Positions 46,683-57,769 of a stretch of 64,000 nt of DNA are shown in pieces. Where the stretch lies: positions 186,001 to 250,000 of the forward strand of contig JARKIP010000197.1 of assembly GCA_029990175.1 (NCBI GenBank), written 5' to 3'. The DNA is from Petunia secreta. Its lineage: Eukaryota > Streptophyta > Magnoliopsida > Solanales > Solanaceae. The first letter of the stretch is position 1; each line of letters opens with the position of its first letter. Made by a program: the position numbers and the translations under genes. Under the pieces are notes generated by a model that saw only the letters and a list, made by a program, of their open reading frames with translations, had not been told where the DNA came from and made no database searches.

Positions 46683-47089
46683 CAAAAGCATCGTCTTGAA
46701 CCATAGTTATTTTGCAATTTTCTATAATTACTCCTATTTTTGACGAAACCCCCCAAAGTTGTTCTAAGCCTCAAAATCGCAATTTCTAGGCATTTTAGCC
46801 TTCCTAGCATTTTAGAATTGACTTCTTAATTTTTCTATAATTTTTATACCTTCGTAATCCATTTTATACCATTTTATACCTATTTTATACCTATTTACAT
46901 AATATTCATACACATATCCACGTATATACACACAAAGCACACACACATCAGCTATTATTTTACACGTCACGCCTACGTGGATCGATCCTGATCGTCCACG
47001 TAGACGATCCAAGGGCCCAGATTAGTTCCCTTTGTTTCTACCCCATAAAATCCTTTTCCCTCTCCCATTTCCCCTCTCACCCTCGACAG

Positions 47090-47124
<35 letters not shown>

Positions 47125-50100
47125 CGATCTCAATCGCCCTCTCTGTCGATGTCCTTTCCGGCCGTTTGAGCCGGTGAAAATTAGGGAAAATGGTGTCTTT
47201 GGACTCTCCTCGTCGTCCGCAACACACCCCACACACTTTCGATGGGGTTTGAGCGAGGGGAAACTTAACCCTAGGTCAGTTGAAACGCCACTGTCAAAGG
47301 ACGATTTCGGTCGACTCCACCGCAGAATCGAAGAATAAATTATACCACGATGATCCCCTCACTCTCCTTTACAAAACCTCCTATGGGTTTGTTGCTATTC
47401 GACAAAGGTTTAAAGTTGACCTTTCGTCGGGTTCATCGATGTTGCCGGAGCTCCGGCGAAAATGTAGTAAGAACTGCTTTATGTGTCAAAATAGAGGGGA
47501 AAACCCTCATGTTTACGTAAGTCAAAACGGGTCAAGATTGACCCGGCTCGAATTCCAAACGGGTAATCCTACTCTTTTACTATGCTTTGAGCCTATGTGA
47601 CACTGTTCCTAGATTGCTTAGTTTCTCTTTGATTTAACATGTTCACTTATTGATTTATTAATTAGTCAAGAAATTATATGATCATTAGTCTATGCTTGTT
47701 TTACTGGTTGAGACACTGATTTGAATTCCTATCTGTCTAAAAGCTTAGCATGTTTGTAGTTCATAGAACACCTCTGTCAATTTGAAAATTCAGAGTCCGT
47801 GGCAGTCTTGAGTTGATTATGTTTATGTTTGTTTAATACAATGTATTTAGTCTCACATTCTATCGAAATACATAATCTTCACTACTGTATGCTTAAAATT
47901 TAAATGGCGATTTGATTTAGCATGATTAGAAGGACCTTGATTTGCTTAAATTGGGAATCTTGATGATATGATTGTGATGATTGATACAGTAGTGGTTACA
48001 ACCTGTTTGCAGCTTGATTTTCGAACTAGAACATGTTATGCACTATGATTTGAACCTAGACTGCTGTTAGGGTAAAGGGAAGAGAGTCATAATTGGTTAG
48101 GATCCTGTTTCCCTTAAATTTGGGAGACTAATTGATTTATATTTGGAAATAGTGCATAATTGAATCCTGTCAACTTTGAGAGTCAATATTCTCTTACCAT
48201 CTTGAATCTTCTTCCTGTTTGAATTCTAACCCTCACCCCTCACTATATAAACTGGTTATTCCCTCATTTTTTATACAGAGCTTAGGCATTAAAATACCTA
48301 AAGCACACCACACATCCACAGCATCCTGCATAAGGGATAAAGGCTACAGAGTACCCTTCTGAAGTCTGATCCCTCCTGGTTCTTTTTTCTGGAAAGCAAC
48401 TACTTCTTTATTTGGTTGTTTGGTCCTGCTTTGCAAGTCCTGACTACCTCTCATTGTTTCTTTACTTTCTCACTGCTAAAAGGTATTCTCTCTTTCCTTT
48501 TGCTCACTGCATATGGTCTTCTCTTCTTGCCTATGTTTGATTGAATCAGTGTGTCTTCTTACATCACTTTTGCTTGGTTTGATTTAGAATACTTAAGTTG
48601 AAATAATGCATGTTTGAGCTTTGCGTCTTTAGTCTTGATTAGTTAAAAGGATCCAATAGGATCTTACTTATACTCTGTGGAGAACAGGGACAGGATCATG
48701 TTCCATTAGGCCAAGTCCTCTGTCATGGACATAGACCTCTACTCAGGTCTTTTCACTTCCCTTTCCCCTGCTAATCTTGCACTTGCAGGTTATTTGAAAG
48801 GCCTTAACTTGGCCAAGCTATGGTTATAGGGCATTCTTTAGAACTTAAAAGAATCAGTGGTTGAACTCTTTTGAGTTGTTTCTGGGGCTAGGGTGCTGAG
48901 ATCTTGAACTTTTAACTGATTACTGGACTTAACCTTAAACCCTGGGAACTGAACACTCTTTGAACTTGTAGTCCTGTATTTCTCCCCTTAGAGACTGTCC
49001 TTGTCTTGTAAATTTGACTAGGATCCCTTCTGTACTTCTATTAATACAGGGGAATATCCATTCGACTATGTTATGGCTATCAGGGGCCAATTCCTAACCT
49101 TCCTCTTATATGCTACATCATAATAGGACGTAATCTCTTTAGCATGCCTATAACTTCATAACAAATGGTTTACAGCTTTGAGTTTTACTCCGTTAACACG
49201 TTTTGAACAGATTTTTAAAGTAGAATTTGAATACATGTCTGTTTCTGTAATTGAATCTGGAAACTAACTTGAAAAGGGGCTCTTTTGTGTCATTCGAACC
49301 CATTATGAATTTTTTAAAATTGTAGTAGCCCCCTCTTTTTTTTTTTTTTTTTTTTTTTGCATAAATAACCTGTGCCCAAAAGTATTTTCAACAAAAGGCC
49401 CTTTTATGTGCATAAACAATTTTTTACCACTTAAAACGCTCTTATACACTAATCTAATAGTGTATAGGGGTGGACAAAGTTCTTGGGGTCACTTGTACAC
49501 TTTAAAACGATTTTTTTTCTAAAGCTACAATTATCATTCAGGACATATAATTGCATGTCTATACTTATATCTAAGTACTATTATGTGCGATGACCTTTAT
49601 TTGCTCTTGTGTGCTTCTGTGAACTCCTCTTTCGAAAATAGCCCCATTGCCTATAAATATTTCCAAATCCGACCCCTACACAAAAAAGGGCATTAAGGTT
49701 AGGGCTCGACAATTAATGATGAGTCACACCGACCCTAAATGAGCCAACATTTTGTTTCAAAACAAACCTCTTTCGTTTTTCCTAATTAAATCTAAACTCA
49801 TTTGTCAATTAGGCTACTTATGCAAATACCTTTTTGTATTTACTATGCAAGTTGAGCACTTATAATCTTTTGTTCATGATTAGGCTTTGACGTTAGAGGC
49901 CGTAGACACGACTAGGCTCAAAACCTAGGCCGAATGTGAAAATTGTTCGTATGCGTACATAAGTATGTTATATCTTACTTTAAATGTTAAATCCCAAGTT
50001 AGTATTCATATGATAATAGACATTGATTACATCCCAAAACTAAGACTCGGACGGTAACCACCCTTTTGGTGGGACTCGGGGAAGTGCCTAACATCTTCTT

Positions 50101-50305
50101 CCCTGAGTCACTTGGACTTCTTACCCGCGAAGAATCTCTGAAATAGACTAGTGGACCTTTTGAATCTGACATTAGACATTAGGTGACCTAATACGCCTTA
50201 GAATCTATATTAGGTGGCGACTCCAACACTTTAACTCAAACGAGTTCACCCAGTCAAATTCGAAACCTGATTCGCCTCGAGTTGAGTCCAAAATCGGGTA
50301 TGACA

Positions 50306-50515
50306 AAGTGCAAGAATAATCTTATTGAACTAATATCCAAGGGAGAGAAAGAGAACTAATTGATATTCCACTAATCTTTATACAAGCTGATGTTTTTAAT
50401 GAAATAGTAATATGATGGATTAAATGTGAAGAATATGATGTATTTATAGTTCATTTTAACACTGGAGATTCCCTATACATCCTTGGACACATGCCCCTTC
50501 TTGGATATAGTTTTT
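50306..50515 (-). mobile_element. Probable Copia 5' LTR, promoter part
   Basis: Joins 22294-22673 across G3. A minus-strand TATA box (CTATAAATA, 50441-50449) points towards the Copia gag. Upstream of it a GC-richer stretch reads AGAAGGGGCATGTGTCCAAG on the minus strand. At about 50515 the sequence changes to LINE-B coding, which marks the probable LTR outer edge. No matching 3' LTR survives. Confidence 0.5.
50441..50449 (-). promoter_or_regulatory. TATA box, probable Copia 5' LTR
   Basis: CTATAAATA on the minus strand, facing the Copia gag once the nested elements are removed. Confidence 0.5.
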
Positions 50516-50605
50516 TGTCCCTGGATAACCGGATTCCCCAGACTGCTCAGTAAGTACCTACAGTTGGAGATAATGTCTGAACAAAGGACTTTCATAATAC
50601 TATAA

Positions 50606-51245
50606 GGGGTCGTTTGGTTGGAAGACAAGTTATGCAGGGATTAACAATGCAGGGATTAGTTATGCAGAGATTAACAATGCAGGGATAAGTTATGCAGGGA
50701 TAAGTTATGCAAGGATTAACAATGCAGAGATTAGTTATGCAGGGATTAACAATGCAGGGATTAACAATGTAGGGATAAGTTATGCAGGGATTATAACACA
50801 TGGATTACAATGTAGAAATGATTTCTAGTTGGATGTTTGGTTAGTTGAATTAAAAGTTATACTCTAATCCATAATTTATTTTTTTAAGAGAATAAAATAT
50901 GATATTTACTAAAATAGAATTTTGAAGAAATGGATAAGGGTACTTTTGTCATTTTTTATTTTAATCCATGTATTGTTAATACATGTATTCTTATTCCACC
51001 CTCTAACCCGCATAAAATAATACATAGATTGATGTATAACTTATACAAGTATTGTTAATACGGAAATGACAAAATGTAACCAAACAATGTATTGTTTGTA
51101 CTTAGTTTAATACCAGTTTCTATTAGTCAAACCAAACAATGTACTATTAGTACAGACTCTTATACAACCAACCAAACAATGGATTAACTTATCCAAACTC
51201 TTATACATGGATTAGCTAATACTATACCGCATACCAAACGACCCC
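50606..51245. mobile_element. PIF/Harbinger-like MITE
   Basis: 640 bp bounded by inverted repeats GGGGTCGTTTGGT and ACCAAACGACCCC, with TAA on both sides (50603-50605 and 51246-51248), the 3-bp duplication expected of PIF/Harbinger elements. The left third consists of a short tandem array of GTTATGCAGGGATTA and ACAATGCAGGGATTA units (about 50627-50800). No transposase is encoded. It splits the LINE-B RNase H. Confidence 0.88.
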
Positions 51246-51249
51246 TAAG

Positions 51250-51505
51250 AGTTCAATTATTTCTGAAGAGTCAATTTCAATCTCAAGATGTGTAGATTGT
51301 GCTCCAAGGGTTATTGCGAGGCCTTGTTGTAGAGCCACCAATTGCGAATGATGTTGAGTATGCCCCTTAAACATTCTAGTAAATCCATATACCCATTGTC
51401 CGGTCGAATATCTGACTACACCACCAGTACCTCCTCCGGTTTGATTAGTGTAAAATGCTCCATCTTTATTAAGTTGTAATATCCAATTCTTGGATAGTAC
51501 CACTT
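51250..51505 (-). pseudogene. LINE-B RNase H (C-terminal domain of ORF2)
   Basis: NWILQLNKDGAFYTNQTGGG (catalytic D), GGVVRYSTGQWVYGFTRMF, LVALQQGLAITLGA and LEIEIDSSEIIELL form a plant LINE RNase H. The rest lies beyond the MITE at about 50600-50516 (IISNCRYLLSSLGNPVIQ), in another frame, and then ends at the Copia LTR. Confidence 0.85.
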
Positions 51506-52615
51506 AATATAGACAGCAATGGCCTTGTCACTTGTATGATTTTTTTTTTTTTTTTTTTGTGAAATAATAGAACTCCCAACATCGGGAGACAACGTGGTGT
51601 AATAAGAGATGTATAAAGGCATTGTTAAAGCAATTAAAGTTTCGATTAATCCATAAGTTTCATAAAGAAAAAGGAAGAAAGATGCTCCATGGAATATTAT
51701 TGCAGGTAAAAAGGTGTCTTTAATGATAGAATACCAATAGCCAATTCCTATTGGAATTTTAAAATATTTCAGTCATGTTTATGCCTATAGAGTTTCAGTA
51801 TTTCAAAGCTTTTGGGCATTCCACAAAAATATACATGGAGTCTAGCATGAAGACATTGCCAAAGAAAGAATTTAATTTTATTTAGGATATTTCCTCAATT
51901 TCTTGACCCGAAGCCTATGTAAAGTAAGGTTTTGCTTTGTTGAAGGTACAGAAAGCTACTTCCGTATATGTTAAAAACCATAGTATGGGCAGTTTCTTTA
52001 GCAATAAGTTGGTAAAAAATTTTGTTCTAAAAGGACCATTTGTGGAAGGGACTGATATGGGATGTCATCCTTATATCTATCAGTAATGGTAGGTAAGGGA
52101 GGTGTCATGCTGCTCAGCACTTAAGGGGGATGACAAAAGAGATTTTTTGATAAGTCCCAATCATCTGTGGTTTTATTCCATACATCCGCCCCAGTTAAGG
52201 TTATATGGTAAAGATGTAAGGGGCCTTCTATCTGAGATCTAAGAGGATGGGGTGTGATATATATTTGGAGGTCCATAACAGGATTTTCACAACATCCGTC
52301 ACTACCCAAGAGAGTGCTTGATTGAAAATATCAATACCTTTCAATAGAAATTCCAGATAAAAGAGGTACTATTAGTAGATTTCGAGTGAACATATTTACT
52401 ACACAAGGTCTTTCCCTAAAGACACTGGATTTGTGATTAGTCTCTAGGAAAAGTTTGAAAGAAAAGTTATGTTTTTATGGGTTGGTTTATGGGCTTCCCA
52501 ATTTTTTAGATTCAGTGACGGTGTTCCATCCAATATAATGCATCCTTATTTTAACAATTAGTTGCTACCCCCCAAATGATATTCTTTGGATCTTGGCAAT
52601 TTTGTTTAGTGTTTT
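51506..52615 (-). pseudogene. LINE-B ORF2 linker and zinc-finger region
   Basis: Mostly decayed. At about 51850-51900 KIKFFLWQCLHARLHV is the start of the reverse-transcriptase zinc-binding region. A pure T run of about 18 bases sits at 51540-51558. Other stretches of this 1.1 kb show no clear domain. Confidence 0.6.
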
Positions 52616-53640
52616 TTATGTATGTTTGAAACATTGTATAGCATGATTTAGAACTGAATTTAAAGTTGGAGTTGTGAGAAGACCATCCATGGTGAGATGA
52701 TTTAGCTTCCAATTCGATAATTTGTTTCTCGTATTATCCAATATATAGTGAAAATCATCTAGTTTAGGAGAACGATTTAGGATTGAGAAACCAAGATATT
52801 TTACAAACTTCTCACTAGTAGGGATGCTTAGAATATTAGCTGAATCATCTTTAAGGGAAGAATTAGTATTTTTTGAGGCCAGAGAGTTTTTAGAAAATTT
52901 AAGACAATTGGCAATTGTATTAACAAACTTATGATTTTCTTCAGCCATTAAGGATAGGTCATCCGCAGAGAATAAGTAGGACAATTCAGGGCCTCTAGCA
53001 GCAAGATGGATGAGATCCCATGTAGCAATATCAACTTGGTGATGGATATACACTTAAAGAAGTTTCATACAGAGAATAAAGATATGAGAGGATATTGGAT
53101 CTTCTTGACGAATCCCTTTTGTTGGAGTGAAGAAAGGGGTCTTATCTCCATTTACTAAGATGGATATATTAGAGGAGGTCATATAATGCATAATAAGTTT
53201 AGTTATAGGAGGGGTAAATTTGAAATAGGTCAGGGCCTGATGAATGCAAGACCACACAAACTTGTTAAAGGCTTTTTTCTAGGTCAATTTTACTCATCAA
53301 TTTGCCCTTCTTGCCTTCAGCTTGTCAAAGTTGTTGATGATTTCTTGAAAAATGATGGTGTTATCAGAAGTACGTATATCTTGAGATTGTTAGCATTGCA
53401 AAATTTTGAAACAAGACAAAATAAAGTATTGATATTATTGATATTGTTAGCAGGGTAGAGAAAGAGAGAATGTCTTTGCAGTAGGTGCAAATAGAAGGTC
53501 CAACATTTTTTTAATATTTTTGGTTTAAAAAAAGGGATGCAGACGGCCTGACTAGCGGCTTTAGTAGGTTTAAAACTACAAATGAAATCAACAATTTCAT
53601 TAATTTCCAAAGGTTTGTCCAAATATATGAAATTTATAAT
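52616..53640 (-). pseudogene. LINE-B reverse transcriptase
   Basis: Pieces in several frames: LDKPLEINEIVDFICSFKPT at about 53620, KGIRQEDPISSHIFILCMKLL at 53054-53120 (normally RQGDP), LSYLFSADDLSLMAEENHKF with the catalytic motif S-A-D-D at about 52930-52990, and SEKFVKYLGFSILNRSPKL. Multiple frame changes and an altered catalytic motif show decay. Confidence 0.85.
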
Positions 53641-54101
53641 TTTAAAGCTTGTAGGAGTATTGGAAAGAGTAATTTATTGAGCTGAGTGATGCTCAGTGGT
53701 GAACATGTCTGTTTAACCTAGATCCGATTTTAGGCCAATTAACAATTAAATTTATATTTGTGGAGTCACGATCAATAGTTTATATTAGAATTTAAATGAT
53801 GAGTAGTGTTAATTACTAAAGCAGCAATATATTCGTAATTCTCAACAATAATGATACGAAAACAAGATAGAAACAGGAATTAATAAAGTTAAAGCGTAAG
53901 TGAAAATAGATAGAAGAAACCGTGTTGTATTGCTTAACCCCGGTGAGAATTCCTCGGCACTGATTGTACTTAGAAGGTTAGAGAGCAAAATACTTAACAA
54001 ACGTGAGTAGAGAACATTATTTGAGCCAGAGGGAAAGAGTATTCTTATTGATATTATAGACAAGAAGTTAAGTTGTGTTACAATGGCTTAGAGCGAATGC
54101 T

Positions 54102-54109
54102 ATTTATAG
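54102..54109 (-). promoter_or_regulatory. TATA box of G4 3' LTR
   Basis: Minus-strand CTATAAATAGC, facing out of the element into LINE-B. In the 5' LTR the equivalent box would drive the gag-pol RNA. Confidence 0.65.
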
Positions 54110-54342
54110 GTCTGATAGGCGTCCGTTGGTTTTGTAACAGCTGGGCACGTATCCGTTGGATATGTAACCGCTGGGTCGTAGTTATTGCCATTATGACCAT
54201 TCATTGAGTGATCGCGCATGATCAGGTTAATAATTGCTCATTCAGATCGTGTTGACTGATGAAGCGTTACATAGCTGCTTTGGGTCTGTTCGTGGTAATT
54301 GTCTGTCCGCTAGATATCTGTCCGGCGAAACCTCTGCCCATG

Positions 54343-54362
54343 CCACGTGGCGGACACGTGTC
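54343..54362. promoter_or_regulatory. Paired G-box motifs in G4 LTR U3
   Basis: CCACGTGG (54343-54350) and GACACGTGTC (54353-54362) are two palindromic CACGTG sites two bases apart. In plants CACGTG cores bind bZIP and bHLH factors in light, abscisic-acid and stress responses. They lie in U3 upstream of the minus-strand TATA box. Confidence 0.6.
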
Positions 54363-54400
54363 ACCTTTTAGGTGATGTCAGCTTTTAACCAATATAGATA

Positions 54401-54412
54401 GTCCCCTCACTT
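54401..54412 (-). other. G4 polypurine tract
   Basis: On the minus strand AAGTGAGGGGAC immediately precedes the LTR start. It is the expected plus-strand primer and supports the LTR boundary at 54400. Confidence 0.6.
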
Positions 54413-54831
54413 CTCGAGCAGAGTATCTGTTCGAGGAGTGGATGTGAATTTTGGCGCGAATTTTTGCTTTGCAAAATCCAATCTTTGTATGACGAAGCTT
54501 AGTGACGCATGTACCTTATCAGCTACGTGATAGATCCCTGTGACGTACGCATTAAATGCGCCGTATAAAAAAGTAACTGCAGCTCGCACGCCTGCAGTCC
54601 GCTCTGAAGTGACTACTGCGCATTCCAAGAGTAAAAGTGATGATTTTAACCGCCTCAATCACGTGCACACGTCGACTACTGATTGCGAGGTGACCGCTGC
54701 ACTTCAAGGTAATGATGACACTGTAAAGGTTTGGTGAAACCTACTTCTTCTTTTGACGGTTGGATCTGATCGTGGCCTCTCAGATAGTCTCCACATGTCT
54801 TGGGGAAACTTGATGGGCTGGATTGTTTGCT

Positions 54832-54842
54832 CTTATAAATAG
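54832..54842 (+). promoter_or_regulatory. TATA box of the antisense gene
   Basis: TTATAAATAGG on the plus strand, about 115 bases before the ATG at 54957 and outside the LTR. It suggests the antisense gene has its own promoter. Confidence 0.65.
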
Positions 54843-54956
54843 GGGTTTGTTGAGTGAGAAACTTTTTACTTGCTTTCATATTCCTTTCGCTAAATTTTGA
54901 GAGTTCTTTGAACATCATTCAACTTTTCCTTCGAACTTCTCAACTCTTCTGGAATT

Positions 54957-57769
54957 ATGTCTTCAAGAGCTAGAAAGACCCAAAATATGGATGCGGCTGG
55001 TAGTTCTTCGGTGGCCACTCCCAGGCCTAGGGCTGCTCAGGCTACTGCTGCGGAGGTCATCCCTAAGAAGTGGGGTGAACTGGAAAAGGATTCCAACATT
55101 AAAGCTTCTAGTAACAATCATGGGCATATACGCAACTGGCCGGCGTATAGATTTAAATTTGGGATTACATCGGAGCTGATCCCATGAGTCAGAATGGACT
55201 GCCACTGGGACGATAGGGTTCCCCTCATGCCGGTTTCCGAAGAGGAGAATATCACTTCACATAGGGCTGGGTGGACAGCTATGTGCACCTACCCTTTTAC
55301 AATAGGATGTAAACTGCCCCTGCATCCTGTGCTTGAGAGGCTCTGTAGGGAATATTTACTCTGCCTGGGGCAATTGTTCCCTAGTGTATATAGAATAGTT
55401 ACACTCTTGGATTGGTTTGCGGCGGAAACCGACCAAATTTTTGGATATGAACATTTTATTTCTTTGTATAGTATACAAATTTTTAAAGACGGTTATGTAA
55501 ATGCCAGGATGCGCGGGAGCAAGGGCTTGGTGCGCAGCTCTGAAGACACAGGTGACCGGGGTTGGTTACACCGGTATGTGTTCGTGCGTACCTCGGCCTT
55601 GACTTTCAATTCTATGATCTATCTTCCTGAAGTTTGGAAAAAGAAGCGTAAGTCCTCGAGTATTTTTGGAATTTTTCGTGCTTCTTCTTCTCTTTTTATT
55701 TACTTACCCCCTTTGATTCCTTTTTGTAGCGGCCAAGCGACCCTATGACGGGCTCATATCTATTGATGAGCTGTCGGCGTGGGTCGAGGCGATTTTGAAG
55801 GACTTTTCTCCTGAGAGGAGAGAATGGGCGTACTTTGCTGCACAGAAGAGTCTAACCGTGAAGACTCACGGTGAGAATTTTACTGCTGTTGTAACTATTC
55901 CTTTCCTTTGTAGCTTCTCTGTGTCTGAATGTTCTACCTTTTGCAGGTTTGGGTACTCAGGGGGATTTTGTCCCTGCTCCTCCTGTCCAGGCCATGCCTT
56001 CTGGGCCTGCTGCTGATCCTGATGCTGAAGTAGCATCTTTACTGGCTTCAGTAGAGGCACTGCGCGGTAGGGAAGGTGGCGAGGAGCTCTTATCCAGTGG
56101 CCTTGGTTCTTTGAAGAGGAAGAAAAAGAGCCAAGGTGAGGGCGGAGCACGGAAAAGGTCTGCACATAAGACTTCCGTTGCTGCCAGGCAAACCTCAACT
56201 GCTGGGGGTGAGTCCTCTCCCAAAGCCAATGTACCAGAGTCTGCAGAAGAGAATATCAAGACTATTGCCGAAGTCCCCGAGTCTGCACGGGGAGAAGGTT
56301 TAGACAAGGTGGTGATTGATCTTTCAGATACTGAGATTGAAGCCAATGAACCCCTTATGCGAAAACCTTATCTTCGGAGTGACAAGAGGAAGGTTGAGGA
56401 AAAAGCTGCCCGTACTTCGGAGAGGAGTCCCCGAGTTGATAACGGGGTGAAGGTGGCTCCTTCTCGTGTGGACAAAGGGAAAAGAAAAATAGGTGAAGAG
56501 GAAGAAGAAGAAGAAAAGAAGAAGAAGAAGAAGAGATAAGGGAAGAGGTTCCCTAAGAGGGTGGCCGAGGTCCTTATGTTTTTCGTTTTGAGGACCTGGA
56601 AAATGTGGCCACTGAGGGGGCGACGCCTGTTGGTCTTCGCGAATGTGACACGATAGATCCTGGAGTGGAGGGTGACTCCAATTTATCATTATCAAGACTT
56701 ATCTGGCGGTCAACCATCACCGGTCAGACCGGATTGAAGGACATCAGGGGTGTGCGTTACAAGTTCGGTCCGAACTATCCCTCTGAGCAGGCTTGGGAAC
56801 CCAAGTACTGCGAGAGGAAGCATGCCATGAAGCTCGCCCCTGACGTCAATTTCATATCCAGGCCAGGCAATTTAGCCAAGGTGGTTTCATCACTCATTGG
56901 TCCCCGAGAGGAATGGATAATACGGGAAATGAGTGATGAGGAGTTGGCTTTTACAATTGCTGCCGATTCTGCCCGGGTAAGTGTTTACCGCTTGTGTTGG
57001 AAGTAATTTTGACTTCAAATTTCTAATTTTTGCTTATTTTATTTTTCCAGTCAAGTATGATGGCTGCCGAACTCATGTTCCGCTCCAGGATCAACAACGT
57101 CGATAAATTACTCGAGGTAAAGAAAGAGTTGATTGATGCTCTGAAGGACAACAAGATTCTGGCAGAGCAGTGTGGTCTCCTTGGGGGTGAAGTTAATCGA
57201 TTAACTGAAGTTAACAATGAGCGACTTAAGCAGATTAACGAACTCACCAAGGAGAAGGACCTTCTTTCTAGATAGAATGAAGGGTTTGCACGCTCCGCCC
57301 AGGGTCTGGAGAGTCTACTTGAAGAATGCAAGGCTTCACTGAACAGAGCTATTGATGATCGTGCATCTCTTGAGATGAATCTGCAAAGGGCTAGCGAAGA
57401 ATCTTCTAGGGCCAGAGCTGAGCTCCAAGCTGCCAAGGACCAGGTTGCTAAATCAATGAGTGCTCAAATTGCGCTATCTAAAGACTTAGCAAACCTGCGG
57501 GACCAATCTGAAATTATTGCAAAGCTTGTTGTGCTCGAAGCTAAGCGTTCATTTCTTGGGCAGGTCCAGGTTAAGCAGATCAATGTTGAGAGATGTTGCA
57601 AAAGACGAAAAGCACTGTTCCCGGAGTAAGACAAGTACTGAATCTCTCTCCTGAGGAGTCTGAAGGTGAAGATGAGGATGAAGATGAAGACGATGGCGAG
57701 AATTCGGGGGATGATGGCAGAATCGACGGAGTTGGTGCGTCGGGTTCTGATTGTAGCCCTAAAAACTGA
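54957..57769 (+). pseudogene. Antisense multi-exon gene of G4 (gypsy-type transposon domain plus coiled coil)
   Basis: ATG at 54957 opens MSSRARKTQNMDAAGSSSVA. Exon 1 (to 55647) holds LPLHPVLERLCREYLLCLGQ and LFPSVYRIVTLLDWF, resembling the 'putative gypsy type transposon' domain (Pfam PF04195 family). Introns with GT...AG and matching phase are 55648-55729, 55871-55946 and 56977-57050. Exon 3 encodes a Ser/Lys/Glu-rich linker and a Glu/Lys run; exon 5 a coiled coil (RSRINNVDKLLEVKKELIDA and on) and an acidic tail ending near 57769. Two in-frame stops (55185, 57273), a frame change at an AAG microsatellite (about 56497-56536) and one near 57590 break it. Function unknown. Confidence 0.8.

Larger units (their letters stand above)
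22674..50305 (+). mobile_element. G3: Ogre/Tat-type giant Gypsy element
   Basis: Long direct LTRs (22674-26374 and 41928-50305, the latter split by a LINE) start TGTTGACACCC and end GGGTATGAYA. Target flanks are AAGAG and AAGTG. The interior has a TGGCGACTCC primer site, two copies of an extra 5' ORF, gag, protease, G-patch, RT, RNase H, second RNase H and integrase on the plus strand, then hairpins, a 70-bp tandem array and a polypurine tract. An ORF before gag, a second RNase H and great length are hallmarks of the Tat/Ogre lineage. All coding parts carry breaks. Confidence 0.93.
41928..50305 (+). repeat. G3 3' LTR, split by a LINE
   Basis: Direct repeat of 22674-26374, about 3757 bp once the LINE (42062-46666) and one target duplication are removed. 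It carries a longer CT microsatellite (about 47092-47120) and a longer poly-T run (about 49337-49360) than the left LTR. TATA box at 48240-48249. Confidence 0.92.
50516..53705 (-). mobile_element. LINE-B: old L1-type LINE remnant
   Basis: Minus-strand ORF2 fragments in order: RT (53640-52616), zinc-finger region (about 51860-51900) and RNase H (51500-51250 and 50600-50516, split by the Harbinger-like MITE). The 5' part (ORF1, endonuclease) is missing and the left end is cut by the Copia LTR, so the poly(A) tail is lost. Many stops and shifts show that it is older than LINE-A and is the substrate into which Copia and the MITE inserted. Confidence 0.85.
53706..54400 (-). repeat. G4 3' LTR
   Basis: The left boundary is set where the LINE-B frame ends and a TG occurs (TGTCTGTTTAACC). 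The right boundary is set by the polypurine tract at 54401. On the minus strand the LTR would begin TATCTATATTGG, with TG mutated to TA. A TATA box lies at 54102-54109. The partner LTR is outside the window, so both ends are inferred. Confidence 0.65.

Noticed and set aside
47280..47600. 106-codon open frame in the right G3 LTR
   Set aside because: The frame is broken at the same place in the left LTR (about 23341-23680), so it is not conserved coding sequence.
50592..50801. 69-codon Cys/Ile-rich open frame
   Set aside because: It is the translation of the MITE's short tandem array.
51540..51558. Poly-T run as the poly(A) tail of another LINE insertion
   Set aside because: No target duplication or coding sequence attached to it was found; it is treated as a simple repeat in LINE-B.
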